Shown here: in pieces, positions 36,521 to 46,127 of the stretch
How positions within the stretch are numbered: position 1 is the stretch's first letter
Layout of the letters: each line of letters begins with the position of its first letter
Assembly: GCF_001456025.1 (NCBI RefSeq)
Contig: NZ_LMTZ01000154.1
Coordinates: 5,973-58,927, forward strand
Source: Mastigocoleus testarum BC008
Lineage (GTDB): Bacteria; Cyanobacteriota; Cyanobacteriia; Cyanobacteriales; Nostocaceae
Direction of reading: 5' to 3'
Length of the DNA: 52,955 nt
Notes under the pieces: generated by a model
What the model saw: only the letters and a program-made list of their open reading frames with translations
What the model was told of the DNA's origin: nothing
Databases searched by the model: none
Translations under genes and position numbers: made by a program

Positions 36521-37210
36521 CTATATCTCTAGATTTATCTTCATTTGTTTTTGACAAGGGCTGAAAGAATGACGGTGCCAAGGCGAAGGCCCATGTTGCT
36601 CTAATGCTATCAGGTGAATTTTACTACCGTATCCCTTATTCTTATCTAAGCCATACATGGGGTATTTCAATGCCATTTTTATCATTATCTCATCGCGCCA
36701 AACTTTCGCCACAATACTAGCAGCAGCAATTTGGAGCGATTTAGAATCTCCCTTAACTATTGTTTGTTGCTGTTGTTGGGGTAGATCTTTTATCATTTGA
36801 TTGCCATCAATCAAACAAATTTCCGGCTGAATTTCGAGCCTCGTGATTGCTCGTCTCATGGCTAATAAAGATGCCTGCAGAATATTTATTTCGTCAATTT
36901 CTGTGGGAGAAGCACAGCCAATTTTCCAATCTAATGCCAACTCATAAATTTGCTCAGCTAATTTACTTCGACGAGTAGCACTCAGCTTTTTACTGTCATT
37001 GATTTTTGCACTAATCAACTCCGGAAAAGCAGTTTGTGGGAGTACGACAGCAGCAGCAACTACAGGTCCAAATAATGCACCTCTTCCCGCCTCATCAACG
37101 CCTGCAACAATTTCAGGCAATTTAGATGAAGGGGATAACTCCAGCCACTGGGAATCGCTTGTGGATGTTTGGGAGCCCATGCCAAAAACAGATTTTTGCC
37201 TATCAGCCAT
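36521..37210 (-). CDS. rnhB: ribonuclease HII
   Basis: RNase HII (229 residues) cuts the RNA strand of RNA-DNA hybrids and removes single ribonucleotides from DNA. The N-terminal GVDEAGRGALFGPVVAAAV provides the first catalytic Asp-Glu pair; LIDGNQMI and KGDSKSLQIAAASIVAKV supply the remaining acidic residues. About 28 residues precede the domain. It lies 28 bases downstream of rne on the same strand and is probably co-transcribed with it. Confidence 0.97.
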   Translation of the reverse strand: MADRQKSVFGMGSQTSTSDSQWLELSPSSKLPEIVAGVDEAGRGALFGPVVAAAVVLPQTAFPELISAKINDSKKLSATRRSKLAEQIYELALDWKIGCASPTEIDEINILQASLLAMRRAITRLEIQPEICLIDGNQMIKDLPQQQQQTIVKGDSKSLQIAAASIVAKVWRDEIMIKMALKYPMYGLDKNKGYGSKIHLIALEQHGPSPWHRHSFSPCQKQMKINLEI

Positions 37211-37238
37211 AAGAATTATTTATGCTTCAAGCCGATTT

Positions 37239-39314
37239 TTATTCACTTTCTGTAGCAGATGAACGACGGCGACGGCGACGTTTGATACCGGTACTGCTAG
37301 ATGCACTAATAACCTCAGGTTCTGGTTCTGGCTCAGGTTCTGGTTCTGGTTCTGGTTTTGGTTTTGAAGCAATTACCGGAGTTACCTCTGCTGTACTACT
37401 TTCTTCCAATTCAACCTTTGTAGGTGCTGGGGTTTCTACTTCATCGGAATTTTTTACAGGTTTTGGCGCAATAGTAGGTTCTGGATTTTCTGATGTTGCT
37501 GTAGAAGCTTGTCCGGGCTGGGTTACATTGATAATTACAGACTTGGGATTTTTTACTTCACGATTTAAAAGTACTAAAGGTGATACTCCCATTAGCGCAT
37601 AAACGTCTTGTTCTTCCGATGACATCTCCACAGAAACAATTTCTGGTGGTTCGACGACTGATTTAACAGATTCTATTTTACTTACTCTATTAGCAGGGGG
37701 GAGGCGATCGCCCCAACCGGCTTTACCAAAAGTAGCTTCTGAAGCTAATTCTGCATCTATGTCCCCATCTTGGTCATTAGCCAAGATTGGAGAATTATTA
37801 TTAAGCCGTAGTTCCTCTTTGCCATTAGTCCCATTGACACCATTACGACGACGACGGACGCGACGTTTACTACTATCACCAAGTTCGTGATAGCTCGGAT
37901 GGTTAACCAAATTCAAGGCTGCTAACTCAGATTCGTTATCAAATCCGTCATTAAATCCTTCGTAAGATTCCCGTGGTTCATTAATGCGAGCAGCAGGTAA
38001 GCGGGGTTCTTTATGGGGTAAGGAAACAAAACGTTCTGGCGGTACTTCGGTTGGAGCTACAACTTCTGGAGTTTCAGTTTCACCAGGTAGTCTGACAATA
38101 TGACCTAAACCACCACATGTGGAACAAGTCTTACCAAATAATTCATAAATATTTTGTCCTTGACGCTTACGCGTAAGCTCTACTAGACCCAGTTCTGTAA
38201 GCTGAGCGATTTGGGGACGGGCTTTGTCTGCTTTGAGTGCCTTATTAAAATGCTCTAGGACATGCAGTTGGTCGCGCCGCGATTCCATATCAATAAAATC
38301 AACAACAATTACACCGGCGATATTACGCAAGCGTAATTGACGGGCAATTTCCGTTGCAGCTTCACAATTAGTCCACAAAACTGTTTCTCTTGCTGTTGCA
38401 GAACGTGTAAAGGAACCCGAGTTAACATCGATTACGGTTAGTGCTTCTGTCGGTTCAATAATTACATAACCTCCAGATGGTAAATCTACTCTCGGTCTCA
38501 GAGCTTCTTTAACTGCAGCATTAATGCGGAAATATTCCAAAATATCGCTGCGATCGCGGTGGTGATCGATTAATAAACCTTGTGGTGTTTGTCCGCCACT
38601 CCAATTTTGTAAGTATTGTTTGACTCGTTTTAACCCAGTACTTGAATCAACCACAATTCGGTTAACATCGGCACCGTACATATCTCGTAGTACCCTTTGG
38701 ATGAAATCATCATCTCGATTGAGTAATGCTGGTGCGCGGGTAGATTGAGCTTCTTGCTGAATGGTTTCCCATTGTCTTTGCAAAGATTCTAAATCTTCAA
38801 TAATCGCTTCTTCTGGCTTGCCTTCGGCTTCAGTTCGTACTAACAAACCCATGCCAGCAGGTTTAATCAAAATTGCTAGTGCTCGCAAACGGTTGCGTTC
38901 ATTTTCATTTTTGATTCGACGGGATAAATTTACACCGCGTCCATAAGGCATGAGAACAACGTAACGCCCGGGTAAAGTAATATTTCCCGTCAATCTTGGA
39001 CCTTTGGTTCCAGTTGGCTCTTTCATTACCTGTACTGGAACTTTTTGCTGTGGTGCCAATAATTCCGTAATTGCAGCCGAACTGCGCTTAAGTCTGAGTG
39101 GTCCGAGATCGGTTACATGAATAAAACCGTTACGTTCTGGGTCACCTATATTTACAAAGGCTGCATCTATCCCAGGTAATACATTTTCTACTACACCTAA
39201 GTAAATATCACCAATTTGGTGATGACCCGTAGCAACAACCAATTCTTGTATTTGGTCTTCAGAAAATACAGCAGCAATCTGATGCTGTTCGGCGATAATA
39301 ATTTGTTTTGTCAT
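37239..39314 (-). CDS. rne: RNase E/G family endoribonuclease
   Basis: RNase E (691 residues) starts mRNA decay and processes stable RNAs. The S1 domain (about residues 35-120) has VENVLPGIDAAFVNIGDPERNGFIHV (read in parts). The catalytic DNase I-like domain shows DVNSGS and IVVDFIDMESRRDQ (metal-binding aspartates). The zinc-link is CSTCGGLG (about 397-404). The last third is disordered, with an EP dipeptide run near 650-667 and a final basic RRRRRRSSA block (about 679-687), which in cyanobacteria is known to recruit polynucleotide phosphorylase. The start is well supported by GAGGGA before the ATG. A 572-base leader region upstream is typical of autoregulated rne genes. Confidence 0.96.
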   Translation of the reverse strand: MTKQIIIAEQHQIAAVFSEDQIQELVVATGHHQIGDIYLGVVENVLPGIDAAFVNIGDPERNGFIHVTDLGPLRLKRSSAAITELLAPQQKVPVQVMKEPTGTKGPRLTGNITLPGRYVVLMPYGRGVNLSRRIKNENERNRLRALAILIKPAGMGLLVRTEAEGKPEEAIIEDLESLQRQWETIQQEAQSTRAPALLNRDDDFIQRVLRDMYGADVNRIVVDSSTGLKRVKQYLQNWSGGQTPQGLLIDHHRDRSDILEYFRINAAVKEALRPRVDLPSGGYVIIEPTEALTVIDVNSGSFTRSATARETVLWTNCEAATEIARQLRLRNIAGVIVVDFIDMESRRDQLHVLEHFNKALKADKARPQIAQLTELGLVELTRKRQGQNIYELFGKTCSTCGGLGHIVRLPGETETPEVVAPTEVPPERFVSLPHKEPRLPAARINEPRESYEGFNDGFDNESELAALNLVNHPSYHELGDSSKRRVRRRRNGVNGTNGKEELRLNNNSPILANDQDGDIDAELASEATFGKAGWGDRLPPANRVSKIESVKSVVEPPEIVSVEMSSEEQDVYALMGVSPLVLLNREVKNPKSVIINVTQPGQASTATSENPEPTIAPKPVKNSDEVETPAPTKVELEESSTAEVTPVIASKPKPEPEPEPEPEPEPEVISASSSTGIKRRRRRRSSATESE

Positions 39315-39886
39315 TCAATTCCCTCAAAAATTGGCAGCACAAATAGACATGGGGGTTGATTGTTCGAGTTCGCCCTTACAAGCCTGGTTCTGCTGGTAGT
39401 AAAAATTACACTTTTTTGCTCTCAAATTTGGCAAGCGGTTGACGTTGTCTTGACGCTCACACGCTTGATTATTCCACAACGGCTGCATAAAATTTTCTAA
39501 GCAATTAAATACCCGTCCGTGGTTAATTTTTGATTAAATGCTCTTTCCAATCTTTGGCCAGAGCTTTCCACTGTTGTTTGAAAAAGCATATACTCGGAGA
39601 AATAATTAGAGAAGCCGACCCAGTCGCTTGTTTGGTTGCCGATTCACTCGTAGCTATTTTTAAAGAGTGTTTGTCAATCTGCTTCAAGTTTCCTGGGGTC
39701 AAATCCGGGAATTTGCACTCTAATATTTTGCTTCCGTATCCTGAATGTCAGGTTAGTGAATCAGCTTACTCAATGCAGCGCCAGAAAATTTCTCTTCATA
39801 TCATTCTAACGCAACCTTGTCAAAAATCAATTATTTGCTTATGCACTACCTGAGGGCAACTTAGTTCCAATTGCCCTCAGTAAACC
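39315..39886. other. rne leader region
   Basis: 572 bases between rne (start at its left edge) and the upstream radical SAM gene, which ends at the right edge. A long 5' leader is usual for rne and is often used for autoregulation. A 107-codon frame on the plus strand (39530-39853) shows no family features. A hairpin lies at the right edge (39850-39880). Confidence 0.45.
39850..39880 (-). terminator. hairpin after the radical SAM gene
   Basis: CTGAGGGCAA (39850-39859) and TTGCCCTCAG (39871-39880) form a perfect 10-pair stem, six bases after the stop codon on the minus strand. No T run follows on that strand, so it may be a 3' stabiliser or factor-dependent stop rather than a classical terminator. 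Confidence 0.5.
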
Positions 39887-42490
39887 TTAAACCGCTAAAA
39901 CTAGCCGATTGCGGTGAATGTGTAGCAGTTGAAATTCTTCGGAAGCTACTTGCTCTAGCATAAACAAGATTTGGTTGGGACGCAACATTGTGCCATCGTT
40001 ACGCCATTTTCCTAAATAGCGTAAAACTGCTGTTGAATCACAGAAGTTACTATTCTCTGGGATTAATTCTAATTCCAATAAGCGTTCGCACAGATTTACC
40101 AAGTAAGTTTTGCCTGATTTAGTTGTTTGTTCCCATAATATTTCGTCCTTACTGTTAATTATGTCAACCCAATTTTGCCATTGTGTAACATTTGGCTGTG
40201 TATTGAGAGCAGCTATTGTTATTTGATATTCAGCAGATTCTAGAACTTGGGCTGCTTTTTCGGATTTTACATCCAGTTGGATAACTTTATATACCGGAAT
40301 ATTTACAGGTAGTATTTGAGTTAGTTTTTGACGAAATACTTCTACATCAATTGCCTCAGTCAATTCAAAATCAACAATTTCGCCGCTACTTGTAACACCC
40401 AAAGGTAAAGCATTAGCTGGAGATATTCTAGGTTGTGGATTATACCCGCCGGTAAAAGATATGGGTAATTTGGCACGTCTCACGGCTCGATCAAGCAACC
40501 GCATTAAATCTAGGTGACCAATCAACGCCATATCATCTTGCTTGCCAAACCAAACTCGTATTTTTTGAGCTTTAGTTGTATTGGGCACAAAATCACCGGA
40601 AAATTCTGGGATTAGTGGTGCCTTGATCGCAATATTATGACCAAATTCGGGACTGCAAACACCGCAATGGGAACAACCATCAAAGGAACAATCGGGTACT
40701 ACGATCGCTTCTAAGGCACGTTGCAAATCTTCCTTGAGCCACCTTTTATCAATTCCTGTATCTATGTGGTCCCAGGGTAAAGGTGCATCAAGCCGATGGT
40801 CGGAATCTTTACCTTCGCCTTCCATTACATTCCATTCACCATTTTCAACTTGGCGATATTTCCAATCCAATCCAGATTCAGCAATGGCTTCTCCCCAAGC
40901 AGCAAAAGCTTTATCTAGACTTTCATACCAAGAATCCATACCTGCTCCTAATTCCCAAGCACGCTTTAAGACTGGAGCTAAGGAGCGATCACCTCGACCA
41001 ATGAAATCTTCCATCGCTGAAATCCGTACATCGGTAAAGTTGACTTTTACTCCTTTCATGCGGCGAAATTCTTGCCTCAGGATGTCTTGTTTGCGTTTAA
41101 ACTCGGAAGTAGAAACCGAATGCCATTGAAATGGCGTATGGGGTTTAGGAGTAAAATTAGAGACAGTCAAATTAAACGAAAGTGTTTTTCTACCCTTAGC
41201 CCAGCATTCTCTTCTGAGCCATCTTACTGTTTCGGCTATACCTAATACATCAACATCTGTTTCTCCAGGTAAACCAATCATAAAATAAAGCTTAATTTTA
41301 TCCCAACCTTGCTCCCTGGCAGTTTTGATACCCCTGAGTAATTCTTCGTTGGTCAAGCCTTTATTAACGATATCGCGCATTCTTTGGGTTCCCGCTTCTG
41401 GAGCAAAAGTTAGTCCTCCTTGTCGGGTACCGCCAAGAATACGAGCAATATTTTCGTCAAATCTATCAACTCTTTGAGAAGGAAGAGAAAGAGAAATATT
41501 TTCATCTTTGAGGCGATTTCTAATTTCCGTCCCTACCGCAGGTAAGGACAAATAATCAGAACAACTCAGAGACAGTAGGGAAAATTCTCTATGACCTGTT
41601 TGGCGCATTCCCTTCTCAATCGCATCAACCACTTTATCTGGTGCGACATCCCGTGCAGGTCGGGTAAGCATTCCTGGCTGACAAAAGCGACAACCACGGG
41701 TACAACCCCGGCGAATTTCAACTATTAAGCGTTCGTGGACTGTTTCTACATAAGGGACCAGTCCAATAGAGTAAGCCGGTATTGGGGTTGCAACACGGCG
41801 AATAATTCGCTTTGGTACATCGGGGCGCTTAGGAGTAACTGACCCGTCAGGGTTCATTTCATAGAACTGCGGAACGTAGACGCCAGGGACTTGTGCCAAA
41901 TCTAATAATAATTCTTTGCGGCTAATTTTAGCTCTTTTACCTTCTTCTAAAATTAAGCCGATTTCTGGTAATAATTCTTCACCGTCTCCCAAGGCAAAGA
42001 AATCAAAAAAGTCGGCATAGGGTTCGGGGTTAGATGTTGCGGTTTGTCCACCTGCAAATATCAAGGGGAAATGATTTCCCTGATTTCGTTCCTCCCATGT
42101 TAAAGGGATTCCCGCTAAATCTAACATTTCTAAGATGTTTGTCGCTCCCAGTTCATAACTGAGACTAAAGCCAAGAATATCAAATTCCTTTAAATCTCGT
42201 TTCGATTCGACAGCAAACAAAGGTGTATTCGTGCTTCGCAATTTACCCGCCAGGTCTTTTCCTGGTAGGTAAGAGCGATCGCACAACTGCCGAGGCTGGG
42301 AATTTATGATGTTATAGAGGATGATGTGACCCAAATTGGATGCACCGACTTCATAAACTTCTGGGTAGGTTAAAACCCAGCGAATTTCAGCTTCATCCCA
42401 AGGTTTGTGTACTGACCCAAGCTCGTTACCTAAATAGCGAGCTGGCTTCGCAATATCCGGTGTAATTAATTTTTCTACTGCAACAGACAC
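39887..42490 (-). CDS. TIGR03960-type B12-binding radical SAM protein with DUF2344 domain
   Basis: This 867-residue protein has the layout of the TIGR03960/TIGR03936 pair. The N-terminal part contains a cobalamin-binding-like region. The radical SAM core follows, with RRGCTRGCRFCQPGML (CX3CX2C cluster cysteines near residues 259-266). Later there is an extra cysteine-rich segment (PDCSFDGCSHCGVCSPE, about 610-626). The C-terminal DUF2344 domain begins with KIRVWFGKQDDMALIGHLD. The reaction is not known; the extra cysteines suggest a second iron-sulfur cluster. The start is a GTG (MSVAVEKL). A 5' neighbour is the STAS gene, 157 bases away on the same strand. Confidence 0.9.
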   Translation of the reverse strand: MSVAVEKLITPDIAKPARYLGNELGSVHKPWDEAEIRWVLTYPEVYEVGASNLGHIILYNIINSQPRQLCDRSYLPGKDLAGKLRSTNTPLFAVESKRDLKEFDILGFSLSYELGATNILEMLDLAGIPLTWEERNQGNHFPLIFAGGQTATSNPEPYADFFDFFALGDGEELLPEIGLILEEGKRAKISRKELLLDLAQVPGVYVPQFYEMNPDGSVTPKRPDVPKRIIRRVATPIPAYSIGLVPYVETVHERLIVEIRRGCTRGCRFCQPGMLTRPARDVAPDKVVDAIEKGMRQTGHREFSLLSLSCSDYLSLPAVGTEIRNRLKDENISLSLPSQRVDRFDENIARILGGTRQGGLTFAPEAGTQRMRDIVNKGLTNEELLRGIKTAREQGWDKIKLYFMIGLPGETDVDVLGIAETVRWLRRECWAKGRKTLSFNLTVSNFTPKPHTPFQWHSVSTSEFKRKQDILRQEFRRMKGVKVNFTDVRISAMEDFIGRGDRSLAPVLKRAWELGAGMDSWYESLDKAFAAWGEAIAESGLDWKYRQVENGEWNVMEGEGKDSDHRLDAPLPWDHIDTGIDKRWLKEDLQRALEAIVVPDCSFDGCSHCGVCSPEFGHNIAIKAPLIPEFSGDFVPNTTKAQKIRVWFGKQDDMALIGHLDLMRLLDRAVRRAKLPISFTGGYNPQPRISPANALPLGVTSSGEIVDFELTEAIDVEVFRQKLTQILPVNIPVYKVIQLDVKSEKAAQVLESAEYQITIAALNTQPNVTQWQNWVDIINSKDEILWEQTTKSGKTYLVNLCERLLELELIPENSNFCDSTAVLRYLGKWRNDGTMLRPNQILFMLEQVASEEFQLLHIHRNRLVLAV

Positions 42491-42647
42491 TGTGCTAATC
42501 TGCGTGCTAACTTACAGCTAATCACTACCAACCTTAGCATTTATTAAGTGTCTGAAGATATGGAAATCAGTTAAATTCCAGAGTTTTTTTTTATTTTAGG
42601 TGTTGATGTTTACACAACGGCGCAAATATCATTGTGATATCTGTGAA

Positions 42648-42977
42648 TTATGCACTGAATAATATTTTTTGGTTTTCAAAAATTTCGAACACTCGATCTA
42701 ATTGAGTAAGTTCAAAAATAATTTTGATAGATGGGGATACGCAACATAAACCCAAACGCTTTCCCAAGTTTTGAGCTAACTTAAGTGCAGATACCAATGA
42801 CATTAATCCAGAGCTATCTAATAGTTCCACTTTTTCTAGATTTACTAGCAAAATTTGATTGTTCTCGTGTCTTAAAGCTGTTGTTAAGTCACGCTCAAAT
42901 TCCAAAGCGTTAACAGCATTTAAATTATCTTGGGGTTTAATAATTGCAACTGTGGTATGGCTAAGTACTGCTTGCAT
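42648..42977 (-). CDS. STAS-domain anti-sigma factor antagonist
   Basis: This is a single STAS domain of 109 residues. I set the start at the ATG giving MQAVLSHTT, since AGGAA lies seven bases upstream; the longer frame would begin with TTG. LEKVELLDSSGLMSLVSALK contains the conserved Asp-Ser-Ser-Gly, in which a serine is the phosphorylation switch of the SpoIIAA/RsbV family. It probably binds an anti-sigma factor or kinase encoded elsewhere, since none is nearby. The end is at the edge of a 157-base gap before the radical SAM gene. Confidence 0.88.
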   Translation of the reverse strand: MQAVLSHTTVAIIKPQDNLNAVNALEFERDLTTALRHENNQILLVNLEKVELLDSSGLMSLVSALKLAQNLGKRLGLCCVSPSIKIIFELTQLDRVFEIFENQKILFSA

Positions 42978-43407
42978 AGTCAATTCCTATCAGAGGCGTC
43001 AAAAAAAAACAGGTTAGATGTATTTGACCATAATCTTTTTATGTTCACATCGACCATTCGTCTTACACCTCTTTGCGGAATCTTTATTAGTCTAATGGCT
43101 CTGTTTAAAGATTGTTATAATTCTATCCCCAAAAGTATTACCGTATACTTTTTGTTAGATTGAGTAGAAACAAATTTAAATGATTGGGTGTAACATATTA
43201 TTCTAGTTAAACACATAGCTAAATTAAGATTAAGAAAGCCTAAAATCTGCTGCTGTCAAGGATAAATCGTAATTGCATAAACCTAAGTATTACAAGTATA
43301 TTCGTCTTGTTTGTGATTCATGTCACTGTTTATCTGAGATCTCGATCGCGTTTTATACTGAAGTCATGCTTGGATAATTAGTATTAAATACACTTTACTT
43401 ATTTTTT
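42978..43407. other. divergent intergenic region
   Basis: Between the STAS gene (leftward) and the 64-residue gene (rightward). A 77-codon frame at 42930-43163 overlaps the STAS gene and has no supporting signal. No hairpin or consensus promoter stands out. Confidence 0.4.
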
Positions 43408-43602
43408 ATGGAAACTAAATACGCTATTCGTCAACTAGTTGCTAGAGCACTAGATATCAAAAAATTAACACTAGAAATCGAGAATGAGATTAATTTGGAA
43501 TTGACTACTCGGGGTTATATTTCTGACGTTGACTACGAAGCTTTAGAGCTATTAATGGCAGAGATGGATGCTGGTAGAATAGCTCTATGCAGAAGTATTT
43601 GA
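43408..43602 (+). CDS. small conserved-type cyanobacterial protein
   Basis: This 64-residue acidic protein (METKYAIRQLVARALDIKKL and on) is probably helical: three amphipathic helices with EIENEINLEL, and VDYEALELLMAEMDAG as the most conserved-looking part. It has no membrane segment. Similar small proteins occur in filamentous cyanobacteria without known function. It starts at an ATG. A possible 21-codon frame (43614-43679), preceded by GAGGA, follows it by 11 bases. Confidence 0.6.
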   Translation: METKYAIRQLVARALDIKKLTLEIENEINLELTTRGYISDVDYEALELLMAEMDAGRIALCRSI

Positions 43603-43613
43603 GGAAGATTTAG

Positions 43614-43679
43614 ATGAATTTAAATCATCCGAATCTAGTTGAAGTTCTGGAACAATTATTAAATTATATTTTGGGATAA
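43614..43679 (+). CDS. possible 21-residue ORF after the small gene
   Basis: GAGGA lies eight bases before an ATG that opens MNLNHPNLVEVLEQLLNYILG and a stop. The coding potential of so short a frame cannot be judged alone; its placement straight after the 64-residue gene is the only support. Confidence 0.15.
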   Translation: MNLNHPNLVEVLEQLLNYILG

Positions 43680-44004
43680 TATATATATCAGATATGTAGT
43701 AGTTGTTATAATATATGAGACATTTTCTCAGTAAATATATTTATCAACATATTTTGTAAAATTGTTAAATACTTACTGTCTAATAATTTTTGTATGCTAG
43801 ATGATATTTTACTTATTCTAGTTTCATTTTTATTTACTCATTCTACATTTAATTTAGAAAGAGAGTTGAATAAAATTTAAAAATATTATTTCGGTTTAAA
43901 TAGACACAAAAATAATAATTTGATTTTAGGCTTATTTATAATATCTATTTTCATCGTAATTGCATTTAGCAGTCTGGAACTACAGCGATAGGTCAATTCG
44001 ATAA
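43680..44004. other. AT-rich intergenic region
   Basis: 325 bases of strongly AT-rich sequence without a hairpin, repeat or coding frame that I can support. Confidence 0.5.
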
Positions 44005-44370
44005 TCATTTTTCGTCAGAGAGGTTAGCATTTTTCTGGCTTTGCCAAACACGATGAATAAATTCGTTGAGTTTTTGCTTGCAAATGCTGGGAGTCATTTC
44101 GCTTTTTGACCCTTCTTGGGAAATTTGACAGATCGAGTTTATTACTTCTACATCCAAAGCAGGATAAAATAAACTGATAGACCATAATAAGTCAAAAGCT
44201 TCTTGAAGGCCAGTTATCTGTGGTTCCTCATCACCAGATTTTACTTCTAGAAACAAAGGACGTACCCAACACAACTGACGGGAAGCAACAACCTGAATGA
44301 CCTCTGCATACAGACGAGTATCACCTTCCTGTAAATACACAATTTGTCCCGCTTGAAATTTTTGGGTCAT
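44005..44370 (-). CDS. conserved hypothetical cyanobacterial protein
   Basis: The 121-residue product starts with a compact beta-type domain: FQAGQIVYLQEGDTRLYAEVIQVV and CWVRPLFLEV (about residues 5-45), like a small SH3-like barrel. A helical C-terminal half ends in a basic FIHRVWQSQKNANL. No enzyme or DNA-binding motif is visible. It appears to be a cyanobacterium-specific family, but I cannot name it. It starts at an ATG and is divergent from clpS. Confidence 0.65.
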   Translation of the reverse strand: MTQKFQAGQIVYLQEGDTRLYAEVIQVVASRQLCWVRPLFLEVKSGDEEPQITGLQEAFDLLWSISLFYPALDVEVINSICQISQEGSKSEMTPSICKQKLNEFIHRVWQSQKNANLSDEK

Positions 44371-44728
44371 ATTATTAATTGTATTATTACTAAATATCGC
44401 GAGGAAATATTAATAATTTTAGATAGGCTAAGTAAGGTGTTTGAGTGAAAATAAAAAAATCTGCTAGCGTTTTAGTGCTGGGAACTGCTTTTGTACCTTG
44501 AGTTTTAGAAATTTTTGTTTGCGCATATGTGGTTTGAAGCAAACTTCGAGGTCATAATATTCTAGTCTTATCGCTATATTGAGAAAACACAAATTTTCAA
44601 GACAGTGGATACATTTTGTGAAAACAAGATTCATGGTTAAAATGTTATAAGATAAGTTAAAAAGTGTTAAGTAACCATAAAACATCAGCCTTCTTGTCGT
44701 ACATCTACTGAAAAAAAAGTAAAGAGCC
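44371..44728. other. divergent region upstream of clpS
   Basis: 358 bases between divergent genes. A 73-codon frame at 44464-44685 on the minus strand is cysteine- and leucine-rich, without a ribosome binding site, and I do not call it. No consensus promoter is evident. Confidence 0.4.
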
Positions 44729-45010
44729 GTGTCAGTCGAAACTATAGAAAAGCGTTCTACGTCGAGAAAGATAGCGCCTCGGTACCGCGTTCTGCTTCAT
44801 AACGATCCATTTAATAGTATGGAATATGTGGTCCAAGTACTGTTAACGACAGTACCAAGTCTCACTCAGCCACAAGCAGTAAGCATAATGATGGAAGCTC
44901 ATACTAGTGGCGTAGCATTAGTAATTACTTGCGCACTGGAGCATGCGGAGTTTTACAGTGAGACTTTAAAAGAAAATGGTTTGACTAGTACGATCGAACC
45001 GGAAGATTAG
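44729..45010 (+). CDS. clpS: Clp protease adaptor ClpS
   Basis: ClpS (93 residues) binds N-degron substrates and hands them to the ClpC/ClpA unfoldase. RYRVLLHNDPFNSMEYVVQVLL contains the Asn-Asp that contact the substrate amino group, and EAHTSG supplies the conserved histidine. The third residue of the classical Asn-Asp-Asp motif is proline here. The N-terminal 15 residues are a flexible tail. The start is a GTG, with no strong Shine-Dalgarno sequence. Cyanobacteria often have two ClpS forms; which one this is cannot be told. A CTTGGC/GCCAAG hairpin follows at 45049-45075. Confidence 0.93.
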   Translation: MSVETIEKRSTSRKIAPRYRVLLHNDPFNSMEYVVQVLLTTVPSLTQPQAVSIMMEAHTSGVALVITCALEHAEFYSETLKENGLTSTIEPED

Positions 45011-45150
45011 GATTTAGTTGCTTGGGATTGTGAAACTGTAATAACTTCCTTGGCGTCAAGCTAAAACATGCCAAGAAAAAATCATTAATAAATAAGCGTT
45101 AATGTTTATTGATTTCGTTATTATTAGTTTTGCGATCGCTGTAACTTGTC

Positions 45151-45987
45151 ATGAAAAAATACTTTGCAATTTTAGCCCAGCGCTCTTTTGGGATCAGACT
45201 GGGTAGTTTTATTTTATTTCTATGTTTGCCATGGTTACCATATGCAGCATTAATTTATTTTTTGGTTGATGACAGTAACCTGCAAACGATTGTAACAATG
45301 GTACCCTTGGCAATTTGGTTTTTTCTGTTTTTGCCTATTTGGGGTAAGTACGTTTGCCAACAAAAACGTATATTTGAGTATTACGGTTTAGAGTTTAGTC
45401 GCCGTAATGGTGTTGAGTTGTTACGGGGTTTGGCTATTGGGGTAATCAATATTTTAATTTTATTTTCTTTGCAAGGGATAATGGGTTGGTTAGTATGGCA
45501 AGAACCATCTATTTCCTTGCTAAAACTTATTTTAGAAGGATCGCTTACTGGTTTAGGGGTAGCGCTCGCAGAGGAGTTATTTTTTCGCGGATTTATATAT
45601 GATGAACTCCAAAGAGACTATAAACCTTCTGTGGTGCTTTGGAGTAGTTCTCTTATATTTGCCGTTGCTCATTTTATCAAGCCCCTTCCAGAAGTAATCC
45701 AAAGTTCGCCACAATTTTTAGGTTTACTTCTATTAAGTTTAGCTTCTGCTTTTGCAAAACGAAGTTCTCGAGGACGTCTCGGTTTATCAATAGGGATTCA
45801 TGGAGGTTTAGTTTGGGGTTATTACATTATTAATGTTGGCAAACTAATCGAATACTCTGGTTCTGTACCAACATGGTTTACAGGCGTTAATAATAACCCT
45901 TTGGCTGGAATCATGGGTTTGGTAGGTCTGACGATTTTGACTTTGTGGATGAGAATGAGCTATCGCTCAAAACTCTCAAATCTTTAA
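45151..45987 (+). CDS. CPBP family intramembrane protease
   Basis: This 278-residue polytopic protein with about seven membrane segments belongs to the CAAX-protease/bacteriocin-processing (Abi) family. The glutamate motif EELFFRGFIYDEL (EEXXXR), the FAVAHF motif (FXXXH) and the SIGIHGGLVWG histidine motif are all present and properly spaced, so the site is intact. Members cleave or process prenylated or membrane-bound substrates, but many cyanobacterial ones have no known target. It follows clpS by 140 bases on the same strand, possibly co-transcribed. Confidence 0.9.
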   Translation: MKKYFAILAQRSFGIRLGSFILFLCLPWLPYAALIYFLVDDSNLQTIVTMVPLAIWFFLFLPIWGKYVCQQKRIFEYYGLEFSRRNGVELLRGLAIGVINILILFSLQGIMGWLVWQEPSISLLKLILEGSLTGLGVALAEELFFRGFIYDELQRDYKPSVVLWSSSLIFAVAHFIKPLPEVIQSSPQFLGLLLLSLASAFAKRSSRGRLGLSIGIHGGLVWGYYIINVGKLIEYSGSVPTWFTGVNNNPLAGIMGLVGLTILTLWMRMSYRSKLSNL

Positions 45988-46127
45988 GCTCCTAACTGGG
46001 TATAAAATTCTTAAGATAAATCCCAAAAGTCTTAATTTAGTAATCAAAATAGTAAATTAAGATTTGCTGCAATTTAATAGTTGCATACAAACTTCAAAAT
46101 TTAGTTTTAGCTTCTTTTCTGCTATTT

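Noticed and set aside
39340..39420. tRNA-like TTCGAGTTCGCCC
   Set aside because: No acceptor stem or anticodon arm can be formed around it; the T-loop match is partial.
39530..39853. 107-codon frame on the plus strand upstream of rne
   Set aside because: No ribosome site, no recognisable domain, odd residue composition (many Cys, Lys and Ile) and location in the rne leader region.
42930..43163. 77-codon plus-strand frame overlapping the STAS gene
   Set aside because: Overlaps the start of a well-supported gene and shows no coding signal.
44464..44685. 73-codon frame on the minus strand before clpS
   Set aside because: No ribosome site or domain; composition typical of AT-rich noncoding frames.
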